This document shows, piece by piece, positions 24,638 to 32,424 of a stretch of DNA of 64,000 nt. Position numbers and translations under genes: made by a program. The notes under the pieces are model-generated. The model was given only the letters and a program-made list of their open reading frames with translations. It ran no database searches and was not told the DNA's origin. The number at the start of each line of letters is the position of its first letter. Position 1 is the stretch's first letter. This DNA comes from an uncultured Alistipes sp. (GTDB taxonomy: Bacteria; Bacteroidota; Bacteroidia; Bacteroidales; Rikenellaceae): contig UQKD01000002.1 in NCBI GenBank assembly GCA_900541585.1, positions 1 to 64,000 on the forward strand. Direction: 5' to 3'.

Positions 24638-25534
24638 TCAGATGGGCAAATGCTCCTCGACCGTGCGCCGCAGGTGTTCGCTGTCGAGATGGGTGTAGAT
24701 TTCGGTCGTGAGGATGCTTTCGTGCCCCAGCATCTCCTGTACCTGGCGGATCGAGGCACCGCCTTCCAGCAGGTGCGTCGCGAACGAGTGGCGGAAGGTG
24801 TGGGGACTGATGCGCTTCTCGATTCCGGCCCGTCCGGCCGCCTGTTTGAGGATCGTGAAGACCATCACCCGCGTAAGCTGTCCCCCGCGGTTGTTCAGGA
24901 AGACGATCTCCTCGCCCGTCCGGGCGCTCCGCCGCTCTTCGAGGTAGCGCTGAATGCGTTCGCGCGCCGTTGAACTGACCGGCACGATCCGCTGTTTGTC
25001 GCCCTTGCCGATCACGCGGATATATCCCTCCCCGAAAAAGAGGTCCTGCATGCGCAGCGACGTGAGTTCCGAGACCCGCAGTCCGCACGAATAGAGCACT
25101 TCGAGCATGGCGCAGTCGCGCAGCCCCTTCACCGTCGAGGTGTCCACGGCGGCGATGATGCGGTCGATCTCCGCGGTGATGAGCACGTCGGGCAGCTGGC
25201 GGCCGAATTTGGGTGTCAGGACGAACTCCGCGGGCGACGATTCGATCTTGTCCGAGATCATCAGGTAGTTGAAGAAACTCTTTATGCCGCTCAGCGCCCG
25301 GGCCTGCGAGGTCTTCTCGCGTCCCCGCTCGTAGAGCCACGCCATGTAGCGTTCGACCATCTGCGGTTCGACCTTGTGGGGCGCGACGTCCCACTGGCGC
25401 AGGATGAAGTGCGCGAACTGCCTGTAGTCGCGCATGTACGATTCGACGGTGTTTTCCGAGAGCCGCTTTTCCAATTTTATGTAGGTACGGTAACGACGGC
25501 CGGTTTCGTCCCACTTTTTCGTATTTTCTGCCAT
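24638..25534 (-). CDS. xerD: Site-specific tyrosine recombinase XerD
   Basis: 298 residues with the complete tyrosine recombinase set: Arg153 in SCGLRVSEL, Lys177 in IGKGDK, His245 and Arg248 in HTFRHSFATHLL, His271 in LGHES, and nucleophile Tyr280 in EIYTHLD. The N-terminal SAM-like core-binding domain spans about 10-95. Size and motifs fit the housekeeping chromosome-dimer resolvase rather than a phage integrase. It faces prmA divergently. Confidence 0.9.
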   Translation of the reverse strand: MAENTKKWDETGRRYRTYIKLEKRLSENTVESYMRDYRQFAHFILRQWDVAPHKVEPQMVERYMAWLYERGREKTSQARALSGIKSFFNYLMISDKIESSPAEFVLTPKFGRQLPDVLITAEIDRIIAAVDTSTVKGLRDCAMLEVLYSCGLRVSELTSLRMQDLFFGEGYIRVIGKGDKQRIVPVSSTARERIQRYLEERRSARTGEEIVFLNNRGGQLTRVMVFTILKQAAGRAGIEKRISPHTFRHSFATHLLEGGASIRQVQEMLGHESILTTEIYTHLDSEHLRRTVEEHLPI

Positions 25535-25563
25535 CTTTTGGTCCGCTGAATCCGGGATTATTG

Positions 25564-25571
25564 TAACTTTG
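25564..25571 (+). promoter_or_regulatory. -7 element for prmA
   Basis: TAACTTTG matches the -7 consensus. A TTTTG lies at 25536-25540, 23 nt upstream, slightly long for a -33. The leader would be about 26 nt. Confidence 0.5.
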
Positions 25572-25603
25572 TCCGAACGAAGGTACGAAAAATTTTACAT
25601 AAT

Positions 25604-26434
25604 ATGGATTACACAGTCCTCAATATCGCAGTCGCCGACGACGAGCAGGCTGAAATCCTGACCGCCGAACTGGCCGATTTCCCGTTCGAGAGCTTCGAGA
25701 CCGGAGACGGCGTGCTGAAAGCCTATATTCCGGCCGTGCGGCTCTCCGGCTGCAAGGACGATGTCGACGCCCTGCTGGCGCGCTGCGGGATCGAGGGGCG
25801 TTACGCCGTCATCCGGACCCAAAACTGGAATGCCGCCTGGGAGAGCGATTTCCCGCCGGTCGACGTCGAAGGCCGCCTGCGCATCCGCGCCCCGTTCCAC
25901 GATCCGGTCCCTGCGGGGGAGATGGAGGTGGTCGTGCTGCCCCGGATGTCGTTCGGCACGGGCCATCACGCCACCACGTGGCTCATGTCGCGTGCGGTGC
26001 TCGGCCTCGGGGTCGCGGGCCGCACGGGACTCGACATGGGCAGCGGCACGGGCGTGCTGGCTATCGTCGCCGCCAAATGCGGCGCGGCGCACGTCGACGC
26101 CGTGGACATCGACGACTGGGCGGACGGGAACTGCCGTGAAAATGTCGCCATGAACGGTGTCGCGGACCGGGTCGAACCGATGCTGGGCGACGTCGGCCGC
26201 ATCGCGGGACGGCGTTACGACTTCATCCTGGCCAATATCAATCGCAACATCCTCGTGGCCGACATGCCGGCCTACGCCGCGGCGCTGGCTCCGGGCGGCG
26301 ATCTGGTGATGAGCGGTTTCCTCGAAGCGGACACTGCGGCCGTCACCCAAGCCGCTGCGAAACTGGGCATGGAGACCGTCGCGGCCGAAACCCGCGAAGG
26401 CTGGATGATGATACGTGTTAAAAAGAAGAAGTAA
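25604..26434 (+). CDS. prmA: Ribosomal protein L11 methyltransferase
   Basis: 276 residues. The N-terminal substrate domain (about 1-95) is followed by MSFGTGHHATTWLM, the diagnostic PrmA segment. The SAM loop is GLDMGSGTGVLAIVAAKCGA and the active-site-type motif FILANINRNIL replaces NPPY. The enzyme trimethylates L11 residues. A double hairpin follows its stop. Confidence 0.93.
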   Translation: MDYTVLNIAVADDEQAEILTAELADFPFESFETGDGVLKAYIPAVRLSGCKDDVDALLARCGIEGRYAVIRTQNWNAAWESDFPPVDVEGRLRIRAPFHDPVPAGEMEVVVLPRMSFGTGHHATTWLMSRAVLGLGVAGRTGLDMGSGTGVLAIVAAKCGAAHVDAVDIDDWADGNCRENVAMNGVADRVEPMLGDVGRIAGRRYDFILANINRNILVADMPAYAAALAPGGDLVMSGFLEADTAAVTQAAAKLGMETVAAETREGWMMIRVKKKK

Positions 26435-26454
26435 TCCCGGTCGCATGCGATAAG

Positions 26455-26514
26455 TCCCCGCCGAGGCGGGGATTTAGGGGTGGGTCAGACTTGTAAACGC
26501 GGCGGAACGCCGCG
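26455..26514 (+). terminator. Two consecutive hairpins between prmA and recO
   Basis: TCCCCGCC/GGCGGGGA (26455-26462 and 26465-26472) is followed by TTT and looks like a terminator. CGCGGCG/CGCCGCG (26498-26504 and 26508-26514) is a perfect 7-bp stem with a GAA triloop, about 50 nt before the recO start. Confidence 0.6.
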
Positions 26515-26567
26515 GGAACAGCGGTCCGATCCGGAAAGCGTTCAGGAAAAGAGATTAATTCTGTGAT

Positions 26568-27293
26568 TTGAAAACCTACAAAGGCCGCGGCATCGTGCTG
26601 CATACGCTCAAATACGGCGACACGTCGATGGTCGCCTACCTGCTGACCGACGTCGGGGGCCGCCGCAGCTATATGGTGCAGGGAGTCCGCAGCCGCAACG
26701 GCCGGGGTTCGAAACTGGCGCTGTTCCAGCCGATGTTCCCCGTCGAGTTCGAGGGACTGGAATCCCCGCGGCAGCAGATGGACCGCTTTAAGGAAGTGCG
26801 TGCGGGTTTTGTGCTGCAAAGTCTTCCGTTCGACGTCCGAAAATCGACCATGGCGCTGTTTATGGCCGAGGTTTTGTACCGCCTCGTCCGGGAGAGCGAG
26901 CCGAACGAAGCGCTTTTCGATTTCGTGTGGGGTTCGGCCGAGGCGCTGGACGCCATGGACGAGGGGGTTCCGAATTTCCACCTCTGGTTCCTGGCCAACC
27001 TGAGCCGCCTGCTGGGCTTCCGTCCCGGCAACGACTATACGCCGGGAGCGTGGTTCGACATCCGCGAGGGGCTGTATACGCCCGTGCGGCCGGCGCATCC
27101 CGGGGTGATGACCCAGGAGTGCGCCTGCCTGCTGGAGAGGATGCTCTCCTGCGACGTGCGGCGCCTGGGCGACGTGGGGCTGAACCGCGACCGGCGGTCG
27201 GAGTTCCTCAACGCCATGCTGGCCTATTTCGGCTATCACCTCGACGCCATCAGTGCCGTGCAGTCGGTGCGCATACTAAAAGAGGTGTTTTAA
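26568..27293 (+). CDS. recO: DNA repair protein RecO
   Basis: 241 residues from TTG 26568; no in-frame ATG precedes the conserved N-terminus, so TTG is the probable start. The OB-fold start KGRGIVLHTLKYGDTSMVAY and MVQGVRSR are characteristic, followed by the helical C-terminal domain (about 85-240) with LFDFVWGSAEALD and NFHLWFLANLSRLLGF. RecO loads RecA on SSB-coated DNA with RecR. The zinc cysteines seen in some RecO proteins are reduced to a CAC segment near residue 185. Confidence 0.88.
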   Translation: MKTYKGRGIVLHTLKYGDTSMVAYLLTDVGGRRSYMVQGVRSRNGRGSKLALFQPMFPVEFEGLESPRQQMDRFKEVRAGFVLQSLPFDVRKSTMALFMAEVLYRLVRESEPNEALFDFVWGSAEALDAMDEGVPNFHLWFLANLSRLLGFRPGNDYTPGAWFDIREGLYTPVRPAHPGVMTQECACLLERMLSCDVRRLGDVGLNRDRRSEFLNAMLAYFGYHLDAISAVQSVRILKEVF

Positions 27294-27325
27294 CGTTAAG
27301 TTTTAAGATAAAAGGGAAGAAAATT

Positions 27326-27700
27326 ATGAGAAAGATGTTGCTTGCGGCCGCAGCGCTCGCCGTAGCGCTCGCCGCCTCGGCCCAGGAGCCGAAATTCGAT
27401 TTCAGGCGCGACTCGACCCGTACTTCGGGCTTCACGCTTCCCGATTCGCTGGCGCACATGTCGCCGTGGAAACCCGACTACAAGACGATGGCTCCGGTGA
27501 AGACCAAACCCTCGGTGTCGATGACCTCGGTGGTGGTTATCCAGAAGGAGAACCTGCCTTCGCGCGTCACCGTCATCGACAACAATACGCTGCGTCTGGG
27601 GCAGCACTTCACCCTTTCGAACGGGCAGGCCTGGAACTGGAGTCCTTTTCCCGACGCCTTCCTCGACGCACGTACGCTTTCTTTCCCCATGCCGCGGTAG
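27326..27700 (+). CDS. Secreted small protein, unknown
   Basis: 124 residues from ATG 27326, with a signal peptide (MRKMLLAAAALAVALAASAQ, cleavage after SAQ). The mature part of about 104 residues is rich in Ser/Thr/Pro and has no recognisable domain. It begins 32 nt after recO and ends just before a strong terminator, so it may share the recO transcript or have its own start in the AT-rich gap. Confidence 0.65.
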   Translation: MRKMLLAAAALAVALAASAQEPKFDFRRDSTRTSGFTLPDSLAHMSPWKPDYKTMAPVKTKPSVSMTSVVVIQKENLPSRVTVIDNNTLRLGQHFTLSNGQAWNWSPFPDAFLDARTLSFPMPR

Positions 27701-27722
27701 CGCCTCGGAAAGATTGTTCTTC

Positions 27723-27761
27723 AAACACAGGCTCCTGTTTTTCGCAGGAGCCTGTGTTTTT
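27723..27761. terminator. Bidirectional intrinsic terminator
   Basis: A perfect 15-bp stem (27723-27737 with 27745-27759) has a 7-nt TTTTTCG loop. T-runs follow on the + strand and the complementary A-run precedes it, so it can serve the + gene ending at 27700 and the - gene ending at 27767. Confidence 0.9.
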
Positions 27762-27766
27762 ATGCG

Positions 27767-28612
27767 TCAGAACTTGTGCACGGCGCGCACGCATGTCTGA
27801 CCGGCCTTCGGGTATCCAGCCTCCGTTTTGTCAGGGCTGTAAAAATCCCGGTTGCCGCAGATCGCCGATGCGGATTCCGAGACTTCGGTCGAGGACCATA
27901 TCAGCAGCGAATACATCCCTCCCGGGTCCCCTCCGTAGGATTCCATCAAATCCTTATTCCGCTTCCGGGCGCGGTTCCAGTCGCCGAAACTTATTTTTCC
28001 CGACATGTCGACGTCCAGCAGCCGCCAGAAATCGTGCAGTTCGTCTGCCGCAGGCATATACCACCCTTCGCCCTGCGATTCACACCATTCGAAAGCCGGG
28101 AAATCGGCCCATGTCAGTTCGGTTCCGGCGATCCACTCCGTCACCCTGTGGCGGTTGTTCCAGCCGTCGGCACGGTCGGAAAGTCCGAGCCGCAGGTTGT
28201 CCAGCCTCGTTGTTTCGGCCCACGCCAGCCTGGCCTGCCCGAGCGACAGGATCAGCCCGTGGCGACCTTCGTCCGTCGTCGAGATCACCACTCCCCGCAC
28301 GCCGTCCTCGTCGAACAGGTCGCCGGGACGGTAGGAGCGTGTCACCGCAGGCCACGGGTAGTCCGCCGCTGCGGACTTCTCCTCCGCGAACAGCTCCCGC
28401 TCGCCGTTGGCATAGGTGATCGAAAATACCTCGGCCCGCGCAATGCGCAGCATTTTCGCGGGATCGTCCCACATCTTGCAGAGAACATCCGTTTCGGTGA
28501 TTTCCGTCACACGGGTCTTTATCTCATCCGCATTGCGCAACAGGATCACATCCTGCGCGGCGACTCCGTGCCATGCCGCAAGGGCTGTCAGGAACAGTAG
28601 CATTTTTTTCAT
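27767..28612 (-). CDS. Secreted protein with DUF1566-like C-terminal domain
   Basis: 281 residues with a signal peptide ending VAAQ. An N-terminal module (about 20-75: DVILLRNADEIKTRVTEI, then IARAEVFSITYANGERE) also occurs in the upstream neighbour. The rest (about 95-280) has the C-type-lectin-like DUF1566/Lcl pattern: WNNRHRVTEW, GEGWYMPAADELHDFWRLL, WSSTEVSES and VRAVHKF. Its role is probably at the cell surface or in the periplasm. It starts 3 nt after the neighbouring gene's stop, so the two are one operon. Confidence 0.75.
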   Translation of the reverse strand: MKKMLLFLTALAAWHGVAAQDVILLRNADEIKTRVTEITETDVLCKMWDDPAKMLRIARAEVFSITYANGERELFAEEKSAAADYPWPAVTRSYRPGDLFDEDGVRGVVISTTDEGRHGLILSLGQARLAWAETTRLDNLRLGLSDRADGWNNRHRVTEWIAGTELTWADFPAFEWCESQGEGWYMPAADELHDFWRLLDVDMSGKISFGDWNRARKRNKDLMESYGGDPGGMYSLLIWSSTEVSESASAICGNRDFYSPDKTEAGYPKAGQTCVRAVHKF

Positions 28613-28615
28613 GGC

Positions 28616-29593
28616 TTAAAAACGGTAAGCGTAGGTCAGCCCCAGCGACCAGGGATTGCTGCCGATCGCCTCGTGCGGGGAGACGAAGTTTTGCAGCCAT
28701 TGCAATCCGATTTCGGAATGGCCGAATTTGTAGCCGTATTCGAGAACGGCCGCCACGACGGCCGATTTGACCATGTCGCCCGGAACCTTATGCCACGTAT
28801 CGAGCGGGTACGCCTGTAAATCTTCGTCCTGCTGCCATCGTTCCGCAACCTCGGGCGAAGCCTCGAAGCGGACTTTCATGGCCGTCGGCACGGAAACCCG
28901 GAATCCGATCCGCATGGAAAATCCGTTTTTTACGGGCGTCAGTCCATAGTAAACATGGGCGAAGACGGCGTCGAATTTGTTTTTGAACGTGACCGAGAGG
29001 TTTTCCGCCTTGAGCTGGGTCGCACCGCCCGTCTGCATGTATCCCAGTCCGAACCCGATATGCCCTTCGCCGGTCTTCCGGAAATAGCGTTCGCCGAAAA
29101 CCGACAGCCCGGCTCCGATGCGCGGGCTTTGGCTCGTGGAAAAAGCATCCGGACGGGCCGAGGACAGCGATCCGATCATGCCGTTGATGTCATCCTTCAT
29201 CGACCAGAAGCTCAATCCTATATCGGCGCGCACACCCCATTCCCACAACTTTGCGCGTTCCTTCTTTTTCGTTTGGGCGGCGGCGCGCGAGACTGCCGCC
29301 TGCGACGGGACGGCGGCTCCCGGGTCCGGTCTCTTTCCGGCTGCGGCAGGCCGGTCGAGCGGCGTGATTATGTCCTTGGCCCCCGATTCGTAGCGGATGA
29401 CGAAGACTTCGCTGCGGGAGATCGAATAGACGGGTCCCGTTAGGTTCGTGAATTTGCGGTAGCGGATCGACCGTTCGCCGACCTCTTCCACCTTCGCACG
29501 GATCTCCTCGCCGTTTTTCTTCACAATGATGTCCTGCGCCGAGGCAGCCATCGACAGCAGCATGAACGCCGCCAGAAACAAGATACGCTTCAT
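28616..29593 (-). CDS. Outer-membrane beta-barrel protein with N-terminal shared module
   Basis: 325 residues with a signal peptide ending ASAQ. The N-terminal module (about 21-75: DIIVKKNGEEIRAKVEEVGE, then SRSEVFVIRYESGAKD) is the same as in the downstream gene. A Pro/Ala/Lys linker (about 80-115) leads into an outer-membrane barrel (about 118-325) ending in the strand LGLTYAYRF with terminal Phe, the barrel-assembly signal. Substrate and function are unknown. It is first in a two-gene operon whose start lies just downstream of the small-RNA terminator. Confidence 0.75.
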   Translation of the reverse strand: MKRILFLAAFMLLSMAASAQDIIVKKNGEEIRAKVEEVGERSIRYRKFTNLTGPVYSISRSEVFVIRYESGAKDIITPLDRPAAAGKRPDPGAAVPSQAAVSRAAAQTKKKERAKLWEWGVRADIGLSFWSMKDDINGMIGSLSSARPDAFSTSQSPRIGAGLSVFGERYFRKTGEGHIGFGLGYMQTGGATQLKAENLSVTFKNKFDAVFAHVYYGLTPVKNGFSMRIGFRVSVPTAMKVRFEASPEVAERWQQDEDLQAYPLDTWHKVPGDMVKSAVVAAVLEYGYKFGHSEIGLQWLQNFVSPHEAIGSNPWSLGLTYAYRF

Positions 29594-29636
29594 AAAATTT
29601 AAGTTTTAAGGGTTGATAAATTTTACAAAGGCACGT

Positions 29637-29665
29637 AAAAAACGTGGACAATTTTCAATATCCAC
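29637..29665 (-). terminator. Intrinsic terminator of the small RNA
   Basis: On the - strand, GTGGA (29665-29661) pairs with TCCAC (29648-29644), extended by A-T/G-U pairs, and is followed at once by six T residues (29642-29637). Confidence 0.75.
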
Positions 29666-29837
29666 AAGAGAGGCCCTGGATAGCCCATGCAGTAGAATAC
29701 AGATAAAATGCCCACGCCGTAAAACAGCGAGAGCACCAACTCTTATTCCTTACTGCATTAGAAATTTTCCAGGTTTCTCTTGTAAGAAAAAAGCCGATGC
29801 GCTTTTATGTCCCATGTATGCAGTCCTCACAGGCTGC
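29637..29837 (-). ncRNA. Structured small RNA, 6S-like architecture
   Basis: A free-standing transcription unit of about 200 nt lies on the - strand in a 369-bp gap. It has a textbook promoter (29843-29874) and ends in a hairpin plus T6 (29637-29665). Between them, arms pair over about 120 nt: 29664-29671 with 29776-29783, 29675-29680 with 29768-29773, and 29687-29694 with 29751-29758. An asymmetric open region and a terminal hairpin (29709-29717 with 29727-29735) follow. One terminal pair is G-U on the - strand but C-A on the +, favouring the - strand. A long rod with a central bubble is the 6S RNA plan, which binds RNA polymerase. Bacteroidales are thought to carry a divergent 6S of this kind ('Bacteroidales-1'), but primary identity was not checked. 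Confidence 0.7.
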
Positions 29838-29842
29838 ACCGG

Positions 29843-29874
29843 CAAATATAGCGATTAATCCGGGAAATGCAAAA
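29843..29874 (-). promoter_or_regulatory. Promoter of the 6S-like RNA
   Basis: On the - strand, TTTTG (29874-29870) and TATATTTG (29850-29843) match the -33 and -7 consensus exactly, with a 19-nt spacer. This is one of the best promoters in the window. Transcription would begin near 29836. Confidence 0.8.
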
Positions 29875-29962
29875 CGTTTCCGGACGGGTTTTTACGTATT
29901 TTCGCGTATTGATCCGCAACGGCGAAATTCCGAATTTTGTACCCTGAAAAGAAACGCCGCTT

Positions 29963-31030
29963 ATGAAACCGATTCTTCTGCTGTTGTTATCGCTGCTCCC
30001 GTTCGGGGCATTCGCCGGGGAGCTGGTTCCTGCGCCCGCAGCGGGCGAACCCACCGCCGCCGAACTTTCTGCCGGGATCGAAGCCTTGAAAGCCAGGACC
30101 TCGGCATGGGACAAAATCCTGGCACGTCTGCCCAAAATCTCGGGCTACGTGCAGACCGGCTACGAGTGGTCGGAGACCTCCTCGACCTTCTTCATCAAGC
30201 GCGTGCGTCTGAACTTGGCGGGGGACATCGCCGAAAAACTCGACTACCGCGTGCAGATCGAGTTCTGCGGCCCGAAAATCGTCGACGCCTACATCCGTTA
30301 CCGGCCTTTCGAGCAGCTGAATTTCCAGCTGGGAGAGTACAAACTGCCCTTTTCGATCGAGAATACCGATTACGTGCCCCTTAAGTACGAGTTCATCGAA
30401 TACCCGCTGCCGCTGCGCCGGCTGATGGGTTTCAACGACGTGTGCGGACTCTCGGCCACGGGCCGCGACATGGGCGCCATGCTCTACGGCGGATTCTTCA
30501 ACCGCAAAGGGTACAGCGTCCTGGGTTACAACTTCGGCGTGTTCAACGGCGAGGGCCTGAACGTCAAGGACAGGAACAAATCGAAGGACCTTGTGGCGCG
30601 GCTGACGCTGCGTCCCGTCCGGGGATTGCAGATCGCCGGTTCCTACTACTGGGGCGAGTACGGCGCCGACTACCTCAAGCGCGTCCGCTACGGTGCGGGC
30701 GCCTGCTACGACGAGGGGCCGTTGGTCGTGCGCGCCGAGTGGATCTGCGGCACGACGGGGCTTCCCGCGGGCGGCGAACTCGACAGCGACGGCTGGTACG
30801 CCGTCGGCGGGTGGCGCGTGGCACCGGCGCTGATGTCCGTGGTGCGCTACGATACGTTCCTCGAAAACTCCTCGGAGAGCGCCTCGCGCCAGACCAACTA
30901 CACGGCGGGCGTCGTGTGGCAGCCCGTGAAATACCTGCGCTGCCAGCTCAACTACACCTACGAAGATTATGCGTCCCGCGCCGCCGCCAACCGCAATGTG
31001 GTGTCGCTGATGCTCTCCGGAATTTTTTAA
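29963..31030 (+). CDS. Porin of the phosphate-selective (OprO/P-like) family
   Basis: 355 residues with a signal peptide ending AFAG. A short helical segment (about 30-55) precedes the barrel. The start motif SGYVQTGYEWS and the segment FFIKRVRLNLAGDIAEKLDYRVQIEF match the porin O/P family, as does FQLGEYKLPFSIEN. The barrel closes with VVSLMLSGIF, ending in Phe. The natural substrate is unknown: in Bacteroidota these porins are general anion channels. A sulfate-exporter-type transporter gene follows 10 nt downstream, suggesting a shared anion-handling role (inference). Confidence 0.85.
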   Translation: MKPILLLLLSLLPFGAFAGELVPAPAAGEPTAAELSAGIEALKARTSAWDKILARLPKISGYVQTGYEWSETSSTFFIKRVRLNLAGDIAEKLDYRVQIEFCGPKIVDAYIRYRPFEQLNFQLGEYKLPFSIENTDYVPLKYEFIEYPLPLRRLMGFNDVCGLSATGRDMGAMLYGGFFNRKGYSVLGYNFGVFNGEGLNVKDRNKSKDLVARLTLRPVRGLQIAGSYYWGEYGADYLKRVRYGAGACYDEGPLVVRAEWICGTTGLPAGGELDSDGWYAVGGWRVAPALMSVVRYDTFLENSSESASRQTNYTAGVVWQPVKYLRCQLNYTYEDYASRAAANRNVVSLMLSGIF

Positions 31031-31040
31031 TTGAATTGCC

Positions 31041-32318
31041 ATGAAAAACTTTTTCGAAAAACTCCGTGTCGAGGACTGGGTGGTGGTCTGGGTCTCGATC
31101 CCGCTGCTGCTGCTTGCGGCGCTCATTCCCGCCGACCTGCCGAGCGTGCCCGCGACCCTCGTGGGCGAAGTGGCGTGGTATAACATCGGCCTGCTGTTCG
31201 CCATCGTGCTGGGGGTGCTCTACGTCGGCTGCCTGCTGCTGCGGCGTCCCCTCAAGGGGTTGCTGCCGTCGCTGGTCGTGGTCTTCGCCGTCTCGCTGCT
31301 GGCGCAGGTCGTGGCCAAAATCCCGGCCGTCTCCTACTACGGTTTCGAGTCGGTCTTCTTCTCGGTGCTGTTCGGCCTGGTGATCCGCAATGTGTGGCGC
31401 GTCCCCGCGTGGATGAAGCCCGCCATTCAGGGCGAGTTCTTCATCAAGATCGGCGTGGTGTGCCTCGGCGCCACGATCCTTTTCAGCGACGTGATGAAAT
31501 CGGGGGTCTTCGGACTCGTGCAGGCCTGCCTCGTGGTGGCCGTCGTGTGGTTCTTCGCCTTCTGGTTCTCGCGCCGCATGAAGGTCGACGAGCGTTCGGC
31601 GATGATCCTTTCGAGCGGACTCTCGATCTGCGGTGTCTCGGCTTCGATCACCGCGGCGCGTGTGGTGGGCGGCGACGACCGCAAACTTTCGTATATCGTT
31701 TCGCTGGTGCTGATTGTCGTCGTGCCGATGATCTACCTCATGCCGTGGCTGGCCGGCCTGATCCTGCCGCACCTGTTCGCTCCCGAAGTGGCCGAGGAGG
31801 TCGCCGGGGCGTGGATCGGCGGCACGATCGACACCACCTCGGGCGTCGCCGCGTCGAGCATGATCGTCGGCGAGGTCGCCAACCAGCACGCCGTGATCAT
31901 CAAGGCGGCGCAGAATGTGCTGATCGGCGTGGTGGCGTTTTTCATTGCGCTTTACCTTTCGACCCGCGGCGAGAAGGGCGGGCAGACTCCCTCGCTGGGC
32001 ATCGTGTGGGAGAAGTTCCCCAAATTCATTCTCGGATTCGTCGCCGCGTCGCTCGTCTTCAGCCTCTGCCAGTCGAACGGCCTCTTTACGCTCAATGCCA
32101 AGGGCAAGCTGATCGAACCGGGTGTGGCGAAGATGTTTTCGACGGTCTTTTTCTCGCTGGCCTTCGTCTGCATCGGTCTCGACACGCGCCTCAAGGACAT
32201 CGTGTCGAAGGAAAACCGCAACGTCCTCTGGTCGTTCCTCGTGGCGCAGACCTTCAATATCGTGGTGACGTTCCTTATCGCCTGCCTGCTCTTCGGCATC
32301 CTCAAACCAGCGCTTTAA
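31041..32318 (+). CDS. YeiH/UPF0324-family putative sulfate exporter
   Basis: A 425-residue membrane protein with about 11 helices. Family signatures present are GLVIRNVW...AIQGEFFIKIGVVCLGATILF, the half-repeat GLSICGVSASITAARVV and AGAWIGGTIDTTSGVAASSMI. YeiH proteins are annotated as putative sulfate exporters; the direct evidence for transport is limited. It lies 10 nt after the porin. A strong terminator follows. Confidence 0.85.
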   Translation: MKNFFEKLRVEDWVVVWVSIPLLLLAALIPADLPSVPATLVGEVAWYNIGLLFAIVLGVLYVGCLLLRRPLKGLLPSLVVVFAVSLLAQVVAKIPAVSYYGFESVFFSVLFGLVIRNVWRVPAWMKPAIQGEFFIKIGVVCLGATILFSDVMKSGVFGLVQACLVVAVVWFFAFWFSRRMKVDERSAMILSSGLSICGVSASITAARVVGGDDRKLSYIVSLVLIVVVPMIYLMPWLAGLILPHLFAPEVAEEVAGAWIGGTIDTTSGVAASSMIVGEVANQHAVIIKAAQNVLIGVVAFFIALYLSTRGEKGGQTPSLGIVWEKFPKFILGFVAASLVFSLCQSNGLFTLNAKGKLIEPGVAKMFSTVFFSLAFVCIGLDTRLKDIVSKENRNVLWSFLVAQTFNIVVTFLIACLLFGILKPAL

Positions 32319-32386
32319 GAAAGCGCGTTTAGGGGCGGTGGTTGGTATTCCCGTTTTGGGAGTGAGTCTGCGCTGCGACTGCCATT

Positions 32387-32424
32387 AATAAGAAAGGCTA
32401 ACGAATCCGTTAGCCTTTCTTATT
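32387..32424. terminator. Bidirectional terminator overlapping the ygiQ 3' end
   Basis: A perfect 17-bp stem (32387-32403 with 32408-32424) has a 4-nt AATC loop. The right arm encodes the last codons of the - strand ygiQ gene (NKKG). It separates the two convergent units. Confidence 0.85.

Noticed and set aside
29613..29858. Small + strand reading frame in the porin upstream gap
   Set aside because: It runs through the structured RNA on the other strand, has poor coding character and no family resemblance.
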